From the NCBI GenBank assembly GCA_905202215.1, contig CAJKRG010000012.1, forward strand, positions 1 to 54,466: a stretch of DNA of 54,466 nt, written 5' to 3'. Of the stretch, positions 27,717-35,330 are shown piece by piece. Both the position numbers and the translations under genes were made by a program. Every line of letters begins with the position of its first letter. The stretch's first letter is position 1. The notes below the pieces were generated by a model. The model did no database searches and was not told where the DNA came from. It worked only from the letters and a program-made list of their open reading frames with translations. This DNA comes from an uncultured Porphyromonadaceae bacterium. GTDB lineage: Bacteria; Bacteroidota; Bacteroidia; Bacteroidales; Muribaculaceae.

Positions 27717-28229
27717 TCAGATTGCTTCGCTCATGAAAGCGCGGACATCGCGTCGGCCCATGCGTAGATGGTTTTCGACAGTGCGGAACGAGAGCGACAG
27801 CTCGCCGGCAATGTCATCGACACTCTTGTCGTCATAGCGGCTCATGATATAGATTATACGACGCTGCGGTGGCAGACACTCAACGCGATTTTTCTCAAGC
27901 CGCGCTATGTCGCGGGCTATTACGCCCGACTCTCCACTCCAGTCGGCTTCCTGAAGACAGCCGGAAATCTCCTCGACGGCGGCTCGCCGGCGGTAGAGGC
28001 GTCGCAGATAGTCGTTGACAAGATTGCATGCCACTGTATATAATAATGAGATAATGGTGTCCTCCGATATCGGTCGGTCATATTCGAGGAGACGGAGCCA
28101 CACGTCCTGCGTGAGGTTTTCGGCGTCTTCCTTCGAATTGATTCTCGAACTTATGAATCCGAGCACGCGATGGTAGTGCTTCACATAGCTGCGGGTCAGA
28201 AAGTCATTTCGGGTGTCGCTGTTCTTCAT
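27717..28229 (-). CDS. ECF-type sigma factor without anti-sigma partner
   Basis: This 170-aa sigma-70 family protein has region 2 (YHRVLGFISSRINSKEDAEN, then LTQDVWLRL) near residues 19-48 and region 4 with an HTH (SVDDIAGELSLSFRTVENHL) near 135-154. Bacteroidetes PUL sigma factors usually sit with a FecR-like anti-sigma and an STN-type SusC; neither is seen here. The gene lies between the propeller-AraC regulator and SusC, all on one strand. Its upstream region has a -7 element, a stable 5' hairpin and a pair of 15-base direct repeats. It may be the step that relays the AraC signal to the susCD operon, which is inference. Confidence 0.92.
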   Translation of the reverse strand: MKNSDTRNDFLTRSYVKHYHRVLGFISSRINSKEDAENLTQDVWLRLLEYDRPISEDTIISLLYTVACNLVNDYLRRLYRRRAAVEEISGCLQEADWSGESGVIARDIARLEKNRVECLPPQRRIIYIMSRYDDKSVDDIAGELSLSFRTVENHLRMGRRDVRAFMSEAI

Positions 28230-28261
28230 TTTCTCAAGTATTAGACCGAGGTTGTTTTTAT

Positions 28262-28294
28262 CGTCGCGAACCTTTGTGTCGAAGGTTCACGACG
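28262..28294 (-). promoter_or_regulatory. Stem-loop at the 5' end of the ECF sigma mRNA
   Basis: A perfect 7-bp stem GAACCTT/AAGGTTC (28268-28274/28282-28288) is extended by CGTCG/CGACG (28262-28266/28290-28294) across one mismatch. It lies just downstream of the -7 element, so it could cap the leader of about 60 bases or act as an operator. Confidence 0.6.
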
Positions 28295-28302
28295 CAAAAT
28301 TA
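28295..28302 (-). promoter_or_regulatory. -7 element of the ECF sigma promoter
   Basis: TAATTTTG on the minus strand (28302-28295) fits TAnnTTTG. The base set 20 upstream reads CTTT rather than TTTG, so the -33 box is poor. This is the pattern expected of an activator-dependent promoter. Confidence 0.55.
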
Positions 28303-28401
28303 TCTATACTCGGCTGCATGAGAAAGTTTTTTTACATGCGATATATCTCTGAACATTATCTCAGATGTAGACACACATAGTACATTGTAGATTAGTTGTT
28401 T

Positions 28402-28441
28402 AAGAATTTGAGATTCTAAGTATTACAAGAATTTGAGACTC
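28402..28441. promoter_or_regulatory. Two 15-base direct repeats, candidate AraC-type binding site
   Basis: AAGAATTTGAGATTC (28402-28416) and AAGAATTTGAGACTC (28427-28441) are 14/15 identical and 25 bases apart. They lie in the spacer between the AraC-type regulator and the ECF sigma gene, about 100-140 bases upstream of the -7 element. AraC-family and HTCS regulators bind direct repeats of this kind; the link here is inference. Confidence 0.5.
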
Positions 28442-28468
28442 AATCAGAGTCGCCATGACGCCGCTCGG

Positions 28469-31312
28469 CTAAGGTTTGAGGTCGCGCAGATACTCGGCCG
28501 GAGTACATCCGGTGATGGCTTTGAAATGGCGGAAAAACGAGGCCCTCGACGAGAATCCGCATTGCTCCGCAAGCGCCGACAGCGTATAGCGCGAAGTATC
28601 GACCGCAGCCACCAGACGCTTGAATTCATCGACACGGTATTCGTTCACATAGTCGTAGAAACTCTTCTCGAGATGCTGGTTGAAGACATAGCTCAGATCA
28701 TGGCTGCTGCACCCGGCAAGCGCTGCGAGATCGGAACTCTTCAGATCGGTATTTGTGTAAGGTTTCTCTTTTCGCATCACGGCATCGAGCACCTTGAGTA
28801 TGCGGCGGCATTCCTCGGCGCTGAGACGTGTGGTACGGTAACGGTTTTTCTTTTTCTCTTCCTCGGCCATGAATGCACTCTGCATCAGAGAGGCCGCTTC
28901 GGCCTTCAGACTGGCGAGCATGCGCCTGTGCTGCTGATGGCGGTGCATATACCACGCCACGAGCGCCACACACAGAAGAGTGACGGCCATCATAGCCCAT
29001 ACCGTCCAGTTGATCCGCACGCCCCGGTTTATTTTTATACTTGCCTCGCTTTTCTCGTCGCCGGGCAGACGGAGTCGCAGTGTCGACTCTCCCGTAGGGA
29101 CCGAGAAATAGGTCACCGGCGTACCGCCGCCGCTCAGACGCCAGCTTTCGTCGAAACCGTCCAGACGATATTCGACGTGCGAGAAGCGCGGATCGGTATA
29201 GGTCAGGTCGCTCCAGTTTACAGTAAGACCATTCTCGCCGTCATTCAGGCAAAGCTCCAGACCGTCCTTGGCGCGCACGAGCCTTGCCGCGGCGCTGTGC
29301 CCGTTGACCATCACATCCGTGATCAGCGGACTGCGATCAAGCTCGTCGAGACTGCGGCGGAAACGGCGCCGGTCGAGTTTCACGAGACCGGAGTTATTGC
29401 CCATCCAAAGATTGCCCTCCTCGTCCGACACCGGCGGACAAAGTGTAAAGACCATGTCGGGCAGACCGTCGGCATTGTTGAAATAATGGCGGCTGCCGCT
29501 GCCGTCGACAAGTATCAGGCCCTTTTCCGTGCCTATCCACTTGTTTCCGTCGGCATCCTCCGTTATAAAGGTCGTGGCCGAGACCATATCAGGGCTTTCA
29601 AGATCTACGAAGCCGAACTGGGTAAGTTCCATATTGCTCGCGAACACTTTGCCGCGGTCGGGCGCGAAATAGAGCTTGCCCTCGCTGTCCTCGAAGACAT
29701 CGCGTATCTTCATATTGTTGACGAAGCCCTCGGGAAAACGGTCGGCCTGCATGCGGCGCCCGTTCCAGACGGCCATGCCGTTCTCCGTACACATCCAGCC
29801 GCGGCCCGCACTGTCGAAATATATGTCGTAGACATTTCCGCGCGGAAGCTGCGAGTTGTCGGAGGTAAAATGAGCGTTAAGACGTCCGTCGCTGAAACGG
29901 AACACGCCGTCCGAAGTGCCGATCCACACATCTCCCCCATCATCGACGGCAACGGCAAAGACCGTCCCTGTCACGAAAGGATCGCGCGGGCCTCCCTCGA
30001 AATCGGTCAAGGCGAGAGTAGCCGGATCGAACACATACATGCCGCCGTTATAGGTACCGATATAATATCTGTCGCCCACAGGCGTGATACAGAATATGAT
30101 ATTGGATCGCAGACGCGGACTGCGGAACGAAGTCGAGCGCCCTTTTTCCTCGTCTATATAGTATAGGCCCTCGCGTGTGCCTATAAGTTTCCGGGGGCCG
30201 TCGACGCTTACGGCGCGCACCGCCGTCGAGTGGGTGTCGATATGGCCCGGATAGGAGTAGACCTCGAAAATATCGTCGTAGAACGGCGTATAGTCGGCGC
30301 CGCTCTGATAGTAGCCCATCCAGAAAAGGCCGCGCTCGTCGACAAGCATGGAGTATATCGACTTCGAACGGATATGACGCGAGCTGAACACCGGCTCCGA
30401 ATCTTCGCCCTCAAGCCGGAACACGCCCTCTCCGTCGGTCGACACATAGATCGACTGAGGCCGCATCGGATCCACACACAGCGACGTCACCAGATCATTG
30501 CCGACACGAGGTATATTGCGGAACGTCTTCTCAGCGATATCATATACTATCACACCAGAGCCGTAGCTGCCGAGATACAGCTTGTCGCCCAGATCGATTA
30601 TACTTTTCACGGGGCCGTCAGTATCGATCGGGACCGACGAGAGAGTACCGTCCGTGAGATTGAGACGGTGGAGATTGTGCTGGGTAGTCATCCACAGGGC
30701 GTTGCCCGAAGCGAAGGCGAGGGCCGTCACCTCGTTGTCGCTGAAAAGCACGTCGCGATGTATCAGTTTCTGCTCCACCTTGTTGTTCACAAGATCGTAG
30801 ATAAACAGCCCCTGCGCGGTACCGGCATATAGCTTGCCCGCACGGTCGTGGACCATGGCATAGACCCTGAAATTGATGTTTTCGGGGATAAGAGGCACCA
30901 GCCGGCCTCCGTCGAGAGCCTCGAAGAGTCCGCTGTAGCTTCCTACAAAAATCCGGCCGTTGCCCTCGGCTATGGCAGTGATACGCCGTGGAGGGCCCTC
31001 GGTTCCGGGGAAAGTATAGTTGACCATATTGTTGCCGTCGAAACGGTCGACCCCCACGCCTGTACCGAGCCATACGAAACCTCTCGAGTCTTTGAAGATG
31101 GTATTTACAAGCTGGTCGCTGAGGCCGTTATCGGTGGTGAGCGAACGGAATTCACGCTCATTCACATCAATATCGCTCCTGCGTGCTACATCGGCGCGGG
31201 CCTTGGCACACGGCAGACATATAATCATAAAAAGCAAAAACAGAGAAGATAATAAGCTGCTATTCAAATGTTTATCCTCCCTTATTCGAAAATATAGGTT
31301 TTTGTTTTTCAT
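28469..31312 (-). CDS. Membrane-spanning propeller-AraC regulator lacking kinase and receiver
   Basis: This 947-aa protein has an N-terminal signal anchor, a long periplasmic region of two-component-regulator propeller repeats (LWMGTxxGL-type; WLGTGVGVDRF near the start), a Y_Y_Y-like domain (FSHVEYRLDGFDESW), one membrane helix (about 767-790) and an AraC HTH pair at about 850-947 (LSALAEQCGFSSRASFFRHF). Hybrid two-component systems (HTCS) of PULs insert HisKA, HATPase and receiver modules between membrane and HTH. Here only about 60 residues, partly coiled-coil-like, separate them. The HTH must therefore act while membrane-bound, or be released by cleavage. The start at 31312 follows a -7 element. 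It is upstream of the ECF sigma and susCD genes. Confidence 0.9.
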   Translation of the reverse strand: MKNKNLYFRIREDKHLNSSLLSSLFLLFMIICLPCAKARADVARRSDIDVNEREFRSLTTDNGLSDQLVNTIFKDSRGFVWLGTGVGVDRFDGNNMVNYTFPGTEGPPRRITAIAEGNGRIFVGSYSGLFEALDGGRLVPLIPENINFRVYAMVHDRAGKLYAGTAQGLFIYDLVNNKVEQKLIHRDVLFSDNEVTALAFASGNALWMTTQHNLHRLNLTDGTLSSVPIDTDGPVKSIIDLGDKLYLGSYGSGVIVYDIAEKTFRNIPRVGNDLVTSLCVDPMRPQSIYVSTDGEGVFRLEGEDSEPVFSSRHIRSKSIYSMLVDERGLFWMGYYQSGADYTPFYDDIFEVYSYPGHIDTHSTAVRAVSVDGPRKLIGTREGLYYIDEEKGRSTSFRSPRLRSNIIFCITPVGDRYYIGTYNGGMYVFDPATLALTDFEGGPRDPFVTGTVFAVAVDDGGDVWIGTSDGVFRFSDGRLNAHFTSDNSQLPRGNVYDIYFDSAGRGWMCTENGMAVWNGRRMQADRFPEGFVNNMKIRDVFEDSEGKLYFAPDRGKVFASNMELTQFGFVDLESPDMVSATTFITEDADGNKWIGTEKGLILVDGSGSRHYFNNADGLPDMVFTLCPPVSDEEGNLWMGNNSGLVKLDRRRFRRSLDELDRSPLITDVMVNGHSAAARLVRAKDGLELCLNDGENGLTVNWSDLTYTDPRFSHVEYRLDGFDESWRLSGGGTPVTYFSVPTGESTLRLRLPGDEKSEASIKINRGVRINWTVWAMMAVTLLCVALVAWYMHRHQQHRRMLASLKAEAASLMQSAFMAEEEKKKNRYRTTRLSAEECRRILKVLDAVMRKEKPYTNTDLKSSDLAALAGCSSHDLSYVFNQHLEKSFYDYVNEYRVDEFKRLVAAVDTSRYTLSALAEQCGFSSRASFFRHFKAITGCTPAEYLRDLKP

Positions 31313-31334
31313 GCATAATCGTAGATTGGCTATG

Positions 31335-31342
31335 CAAATATA
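31335..31342 (-). promoter_or_regulatory. -7 element of the propeller-AraC regulator
   Basis: TATATTTG on the minus strand (31342-31335) is an exact match, with no TTTG at the standard distance. Transcription would start near 31329, 17 bases before the chosen ATG, which supports that start. Confidence 0.6.
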
Positions 31343-31343
31343 G

Positions 31344-31381
31344 CTAAAATGCACCTAATTTGTCCTAAATACACCGAATTT
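31344..31381. promoter_or_regulatory. 18-base direct repeats overlapping the regulator promoter
   Basis: Segments 31344-31361 and 31364-31381 match at 14 of 18 positions with a 20-base period (shared CACC and AATTT cores). They cover the -33 region of the regulator's promoter, which suits AraC-type autoregulation. This spacer also serves the divergent OmpA gene. Confidence 0.4.
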
Positions 31382-31515
31382 AACCAAAACATATAAGATT
31401 ATGTAAATTTCATTTCATAGTCGCAACATATGCAACATCAGTTTCTTGCCTGATTAGCGAGAAGATTGGAAATTTGTACTTTGAACATAAGACACATTTC
31501 ACTATTTATCAGAAA

Positions 31516-32649
31516 ATGAAATTAAACACCAAATTCATCATCGCTCTTTGCGCTCTGCTGTCGGCGGCACTTCCTGCCCGCGTCAGCGCCCAAACCGTTG
31601 TAGAAGGCTCTGCCGAAATCACCGAACAGGAAGTTTTCAAACCCCACTGGTTCATACAGCCCCAGGTCGGAGCCGCCTATACTATAGGCGAAACCAAATT
31701 CGCCGACCTCATCTCTCCGGCAGCCGCTATCTCCGCAGGCTACCGCTTCACCCCGGCCTTCGGACTGCGTGTAGGCGTAAGCGGCTGGCAGGCCCGCGGC
31801 TCGTGGGTGGCACCCCGTCACGACTATAAATTCAACTATCTGCAGGGCAATGTCGACGCAATGCTGTCGTTCACAAATCTTTTCTGCGGATTCAACCCCG
31901 ATCGCGTCCTCGACTTCTACGGTTTCATCGGCGCCGGTGCAGCCCTCGGTTTCCACAACAACGAGGCCGCCGCTCTCGCCAATGCCGGATGTGGTTTCGA
32001 AAAACTGTGGACGGGCAAAAAATTCTTCCCCTCCGGACGCGCCGGTCTCGGACTCGACATAAATCTGAGCCGTTCGTTCGCTCTCAATGTCGAAGTAAAC
32101 GCAAACGCTCTTCCCGACAAATTCAACTCCAAGAAAGGCAGCAAGGCCGACTGGCAGTACGACGCCCTCGTTGGCGTGACCTACAGCTTCGGCGGCCGCT
32201 CCAAAAAAGCAGTCAAGGCCGAAGAGACAATCATAGTCGAAGAACCGGCACCGGCTCCCGCACCTGTGCCGGAGCCGCAACCCGAACCGACACCGGCTCC
32301 CGCGCCCGCGCCCGTCAAAGCAATCCCCGAGCCAATGACGCAGCATATCTTCTTCACGCTGAACTCGGCAAAAATCACGCATGAAAACCAGATAAAAGTC
32401 AACGCCCTCGCCGAATACATGAAAGCCAACCCGGACACCAAAGTCATCGTGACCGGATATGCTGACAAGGCCACCGGCACCGCGCCCTACAACATGAAAC
32501 TATCGCGCCGCCGTGCCGAGGCTGTCGCCGCCGCACTCACAGCTGCCGGAATCAGCGAAAGCCGGATCTCGGTGGAGGCCAAGGGCGACACCGAGCAGCC
32601 ATTCGCCGAAATCGTCAGAAACCGCGTGGCGATTGCCGTCACACACTGA
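31516..32649 (+). CDS. OmpA-family outer-membrane protein
   Basis: This 377-aa protein has a signal peptide (ending VSAQ), an N-terminal beta-barrel-like domain of about 210 residues, a Pro/Ala/Glu-rich linker (PAPAPVPEPQPEPTPAP) and a C-terminal OmpA peptidoglycan-binding domain with HIFFTLNSAKI, VTGYADKATG and NMKLSRRRAEAV. It probably anchors the outer membrane to the cell wall. The start at 31516 begins the signal peptide; the in-frame ATG at 31474 adds 14 residues unlike a signal. A TACTTTG sequence near 31477 is only a weak -7 match. It is divergent from the propeller-AraC gene and ends six bases from the convergent SUI1 gene. Confidence 0.92.
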   Translation: MKLNTKFIIALCALLSAALPARVSAQTVVEGSAEITEQEVFKPHWFIQPQVGAAYTIGETKFADLISPAAAISAGYRFTPAFGLRVGVSGWQARGSWVAPRHDYKFNYLQGNVDAMLSFTNLFCGFNPDRVLDFYGFIGAGAALGFHNNEAAALANAGCGFEKLWTGKKFFPSGRAGLGLDINLSRSFALNVEVNANALPDKFNSKKGSKADWQYDALVGVTYSFGGRSKKAVKAEETIIVEEPAPAPAPVPEPQPEPTPAPAPAPVKAIPEPMTQHIFFTLNSAKITHENQIKVNALAEYMKANPDTKVIVTGYADKATGTAPYNMKLSRRRAEAVAAALTAAGISESRISVEAKGDTEQPFAEIVRNRVAIAVTH

Positions 32650-32655
32650 TATTTC

Positions 32656-33000
32656 TCAGATAATTCTTGCTTTCAACCCTTGAGCCGTCAGCAGACGAAG
32701 AACGTCCTGCCGACGATCACCTTGAATAAGTATCTCGCCGCCTCGCGACGATCCGCCGCATCCGAGCGAGCGCTTCAGCCCGGCGGCGATACGGTCGACT
32801 TCCTCATCAGGCAGAGTAAAGCCGCTTATTATGGTCGCGCATTTCCCTGCGCGGCCTTTTTTTTCGAATATTATATCGAGCCGGCCCTTCTGCTCCGGGA
32901 CATCGGCCACGGCTTCCGGCGCAACGGATTCCTCCGGAGCGGGCGCGCCCATGGCATTGCGAAGGGCGGCGAGGCTGTCATGCCAGTCGTTATTCTTCAT
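32656..33000 (-). CDS. SUI1/YciH-family translation factor
   Basis: This 114-aa protein has a variable acidic N terminus and a SUI1 (eIF1-like) domain from about residue 45. The conserved core GCGGSSRGGEILIQGDRR is near 80-97. Bacterial YciH proteins bind the small ribosomal subunit and affect start-site fidelity; their exact role in Bacteroidetes is unclear. The start overlaps the preceding lipoprotein gene by 11 bases, so it is probably the last gene of the ribH transcript. Confidence 0.92.
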   Translation of the reverse strand: MKNNDWHDSLAALRNAMGAPAPEESVAPEAVADVPEQKGRLDIIFEKKGRAGKCATIISGFTLPDEEVDRIAAGLKRSLGCGGSSRGGEILIQGDRRQDVLRLLTAQGLKARII

Positions 33001-33427
33001 AAGGTATGGAGTCTTCTTCGGCAGGCGCCGTGTGCGACGCCTCGTTGAGCGAATTGAGAAGCATCAGACAGGCCCGGTCCTCGTTATTCACAACCTTGAT
33101 ATAAAGGGCCGTCGAATCGCTGTCGCGGGCAATGGCTGCACGCAGGCAACGGGCCGCGAAAGCCGTGTTTACTTCCGACTCGCCGCCGTTTTCGCCCAGT
33201 CGCATCAGCATGAGCGACAGGCGGCACAGATCCCAGGTGTCGAGCGATGTGAAATCAGACCCTATGACGAGGCTGTCGGCCAGAGCCTGGGCCTTGGCAT
33301 AGCGGCCTTCCGAGTAGGCCGACTCCACGCGGTCGAGAGCCGACATGGGGGTCGGGGAGACATGTGAACAGGCCGACGCGACACAGAATGCCGCGGCAGC
33401 CGCTATCACATACAGGAGATATTTCAT
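32990..33427 (-). CDS. Small lipoprotein, TPR-like, function unknown
   Basis: This 145-aa protein has a signal peptide with lipobox ending at Cys20 (ASAC). The body is helical, with a pattern like a single TPR-type unit (SAYSEGRYAKAQALADSLV). No named family is recognised. It overlaps the single-span gene upstream by four bases (ATGA) and SUI1 downstream by 11, so all three are probably translated together. Confidence 0.75.
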   Translation of the reverse strand: MKYLLYVIAAAAAFCVASACSHVSPTPMSALDRVESAYSEGRYAKAQALADSLVIGSDFTSLDTWDLCRLSLMLMRLGENGGESEVNTAFAARCLRAAIARDSDSTALYIKVVNNEDRACLMLLNSLNEASHTAPAEEDSIPYEE

Positions 33428-33705
33428 TCCGATGGTGGTGTTTGTGTTTCGGAGGCCGGCTCGGTTATGATCTCGTCGAGGCTCTGGCCTTCGGCATTCT
33501 GCCAGTCGGCTTCACCGGGCTGGTCGGCACCGGCTTCGTCAATGGCATACTGCTGTTCTACATTGTCTCCCGCAGGAGTGTCTACATGAGTGTTGTTGTC
33601 GAACCAGCCTATATAATAGATTACGGCAACAGCCACGATTGCCACGAAAATAGCTACAAGGAGCCATTTCCACGTTCCGCTCGATTGTTTGTCAGGATTA
33701 GCCAT
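33424..33705 (-). CDS. Small single-span membrane protein
   Basis: This 93-aa protein has a short basic N terminus (MANPDKQSSGTWKW), one membrane helix at about 15-33 (LLVAIFVAIVAVAVIYYIG) and an acidic tail rich in Asp, Glu and Pro. Function unknown. The start at 33705 is preferred over the distant ATG at 33870, which would overlap ribH and give an unlike N terminus. A stem-loop ends five bases before this start. The gene overlaps the lipoprotein gene by ATGA. Confidence 0.72.
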   Translation of the reverse strand: MANPDKQSSGTWKWLLVAIFVAIVAVAVIYYIGWFDNNTHVDTPAGDNVEQQYAIDEAGADQPGEADWQNAEGQSLDEIITEPASETQTPPSE

Positions 33706-33710
33706 AGTAT

Positions 33711-33746
33711 CGGTGTGTTTTTTAACTTTATTTATAAAACACACCG
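33711..33746 (-). promoter_or_regulatory. Stem-loop just upstream of the single-span protein gene
   Basis: Perfect 11-bp arms 33711-33721 and 33736-33746 enclose a 14-base AT loop between the ribH stop and the next start. No U tract follows on the minus strand, so it is more likely a processing, stability or translation-control element than a terminator. Confidence 0.55.
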
Positions 33747-33751
33747 GAATG

Positions 33752-34234
33752 CTAAATGTTTTCGGCTTTCTCGATGAAATCGTACATGAGCAGAGCGGCC
33801 TGGGCGGCCTCGGCTCCCTTATTGCCGAGACGGCCCCCGGCGCGGTCGAGGGCATCCTGTTCGCTGTCAACGGTAAGTACGCCGAATATCACGGGAATAT
33901 CGCACTCGCTGTTAAGGTGGGTTATGCCTTGGGTCACACTCTGGCACACATAGTCGAAATGAGGCGTGCCGCCGCGGATCACACAGCCAAGCACCACTAC
34001 GGCATCATACAGACCGCCGTCAATAAGCTTGGAAGCCGCGAATGTCAGTTCGACAGCCCCGGGGACCTCGAATACATCGACCATGTCGGCGTCGAGAGCA
34101 CCTTTGAATACATCGAGGGCGCCGGCAAGCAGGGCCTCGGTTATATGGCTGTTCCACAATGTGCGCACAACGGCCACACGCATGTCGCGGGCACGCTGGA
34201 ACGGAGTGAGAGGAGCGTTATCTGATGAAGACAT
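33752..34234 (-). CDS. ribH: 6,7-dimethyl-8-ribityllumazine synthase
   Basis: This 160-aa enzyme makes 6,7-dimethyl-8-ribityllumazine, the penultimate step of riboflavin synthesis, from 5-amino-6-ribitylaminouracil and dihydroxybutanone phosphate. Typical motifs are WNSHIT (substrate pocket), FEVPGAVELTFAA, LGCVIRGGTPHFDYV and FGVLTVDSEQDALDRAGG. The conserved catalytic His of the family is in the HFDYV segment. Length is normal. No other riboflavin gene is in the window. It lies downstream of the PfkB-like gene and upstream of the small envelope genes. Confidence 0.97.
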   Translation of the reverse strand: MSSSDNAPLTPFQRARDMRVAVVRTLWNSHITEALLAGALDVFKGALDADMVDVFEVPGAVELTFAASKLIDGGLYDAVVVLGCVIRGGTPHFDYVCQSVTQGITHLNSECDIPVIFGVLTVDSEQDALDRAGGRLGNKGAEAAQAALLMYDFIEKAENI

Positions 34235-34299
34235 CTTTCAGTATTATGAAGTTTGAATTATATTTTGCTAATTTTTCCGCATGCGGATATTTCGACCGC

Positions 34300-35208
34300 C
34301 TAAAATCCCAGATAGGGGAAACGGATGTTCTTTGCGGCCGCATTGGCGCTTGAGGCAGCCTGAGCCAGAACGTCGCGCCGCAGTTCGTCGGTAGTGTTTT
34401 CGAAATCAGCCGTCGTATACCCGTGCATGGCGATGGCGGCGGCCACGCCGGCAACAGCGCCGGCATTCCATATCATGCCCTCGCAGGTGCTTTCCGGAAT
34501 CTCGACCGAGCACACATCCTTGCCGCTGTAATAGCTGATACGGCGGCATGCCGGCTCTACAGCGATAAGCGAACGGCAGTAGAAATCGATATGGTCGTGA
34601 TAGCACGAATCTGTGGTGTTCGCCCCGAAGATCAACGACAGATCGTTGGCCCGCGCTATAACCACATGAGCCATCTCGAGATTTTCGAGTATCTGGGGCA
34701 TAACCCGTGTTATGCGCGGCTCGAGCTGCGGCAGGAAACCGGGCAGATAGACAAGCACGGCCTTGCGTTCTACGGCATGCGCCAGAAAACGCTGAAGCCG
34801 CACACGCATGCGCCGGTCTATGGCATAAAAACCTCCGTAGACCACTATGTCGTCCTCGTCGATACGGGGCCATATAATATCGAAGCATTCGTCGGGATAC
34901 TGCTCGTAGCGGGTTATCGTCGCCGGTTTACCCTCTGTGGCTCCGACAAAGATATTGAGCGGAGTCCGCCCTTCGGTAAAACGGTCGACCGACGTCACAT
35001 CCACACCCGCATCGGTAAGCGATTTGACCGCTATGTCGCCGACAGGATCGGAAGCGGCCTCCGACGCCATCAGCACCTTGAAGTCATTGCGGGCAAGGAT
35101 CTCGGCCGCATTGGCCACGCGTCCGCCGGGAAGCGCACCGAGAGGCTGCCCCTGTGCGTCAAGCACCATATTGAGCGAAAGCTCGCCTATGCATATTATC
35201 TTTTTCAT
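34300..35208 (-). CDS. PfkB-fold protein with degenerate catalytic motif
   Basis: This 302-aa protein has the ribokinase/PfkB layout. The N-terminal PGGRVANAAE (28-36 region) fits the sugar-binding GG motif. The second family signature, normally DTxGAGD with the catalytic Asp, reads MIWNAGAVAG (245-254); the Asp base is replaced by a hydrophobic residue. The protein may be a non-catalytic sugar binder or use an altered mechanism. The start at 35208 (MKKI) is preferred; 35214 adds two residues. It follows the SIS-domain gene across a heptamer repeat. Family fold is secure, activity doubtful. Confidence 0.82.
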   Translation of the reverse strand: MKKIICIGELSLNMVLDAQGQPLGALPGGRVANAAEILARNDFKVLMASEAASDPVGDIAVKSLTDAGVDVTSVDRFTEGRTPLNIFVGATEGKPATITRYEQYPDECFDIIWPRIDEDDIVVYGGFYAIDRRMRVRLQRFLAHAVERKAVLVYLPGFLPQLEPRITRVMPQILENLEMAHVVIARANDLSLIFGANTTDSCYHDHIDFYCRSLIAVEPACRRISYYSGKDVCSVEIPESTCEGMIWNAGAVAGVAAAIAMHGYTTADFENTTDELRRDVLAQAASSANAAAKNIRFPYLGF

Positions 35209-35281
35209 ATTCATTCAGCTTTAATGGCTGAGATTATCGGTTAATAGTGGTTAGTGATTATTAAAGAATAGTATCGGCGGG

Positions 35282-35330
35282 AACCCTTAACCCTTAACCC
35301 ATAACCCTTAACCCATAACCCACAACCCAT
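35282..35330. repeat. Seven tandem heptamers AACCC(T/A)(T/C), telomere-like
   Basis: Seven consecutive 7-base units occupy exactly 49 bases: five-base core AACCC with TT, TT, AT, TT, AT, AC, AT endings. On the minus (transcribed) strand this gives seven GGG runs separated by four bases, a possible G-quadruplex. It begins at the last base of the SIS-domain stop codon. Confidence 0.92.

Noticed and set aside
31477..31483. TACTTTG as the -7 box of the OmpA gene
   Set aside because: One base too short for TAnnTTTG and lacking a -33 box; left as a weak possibility only.
34276..34287. Palindrome TCCGCATGCGGA as a terminator after the PfkB-like gene
   Set aside because: Short stem with a 4-base loop and an A-rich, not U-rich, tail on the transcribed strand.
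35282..35330. Heptamer array as a CRISPR-like array
   Set aside because: Units are 7 bases with no spacers and no cas genes nearby.
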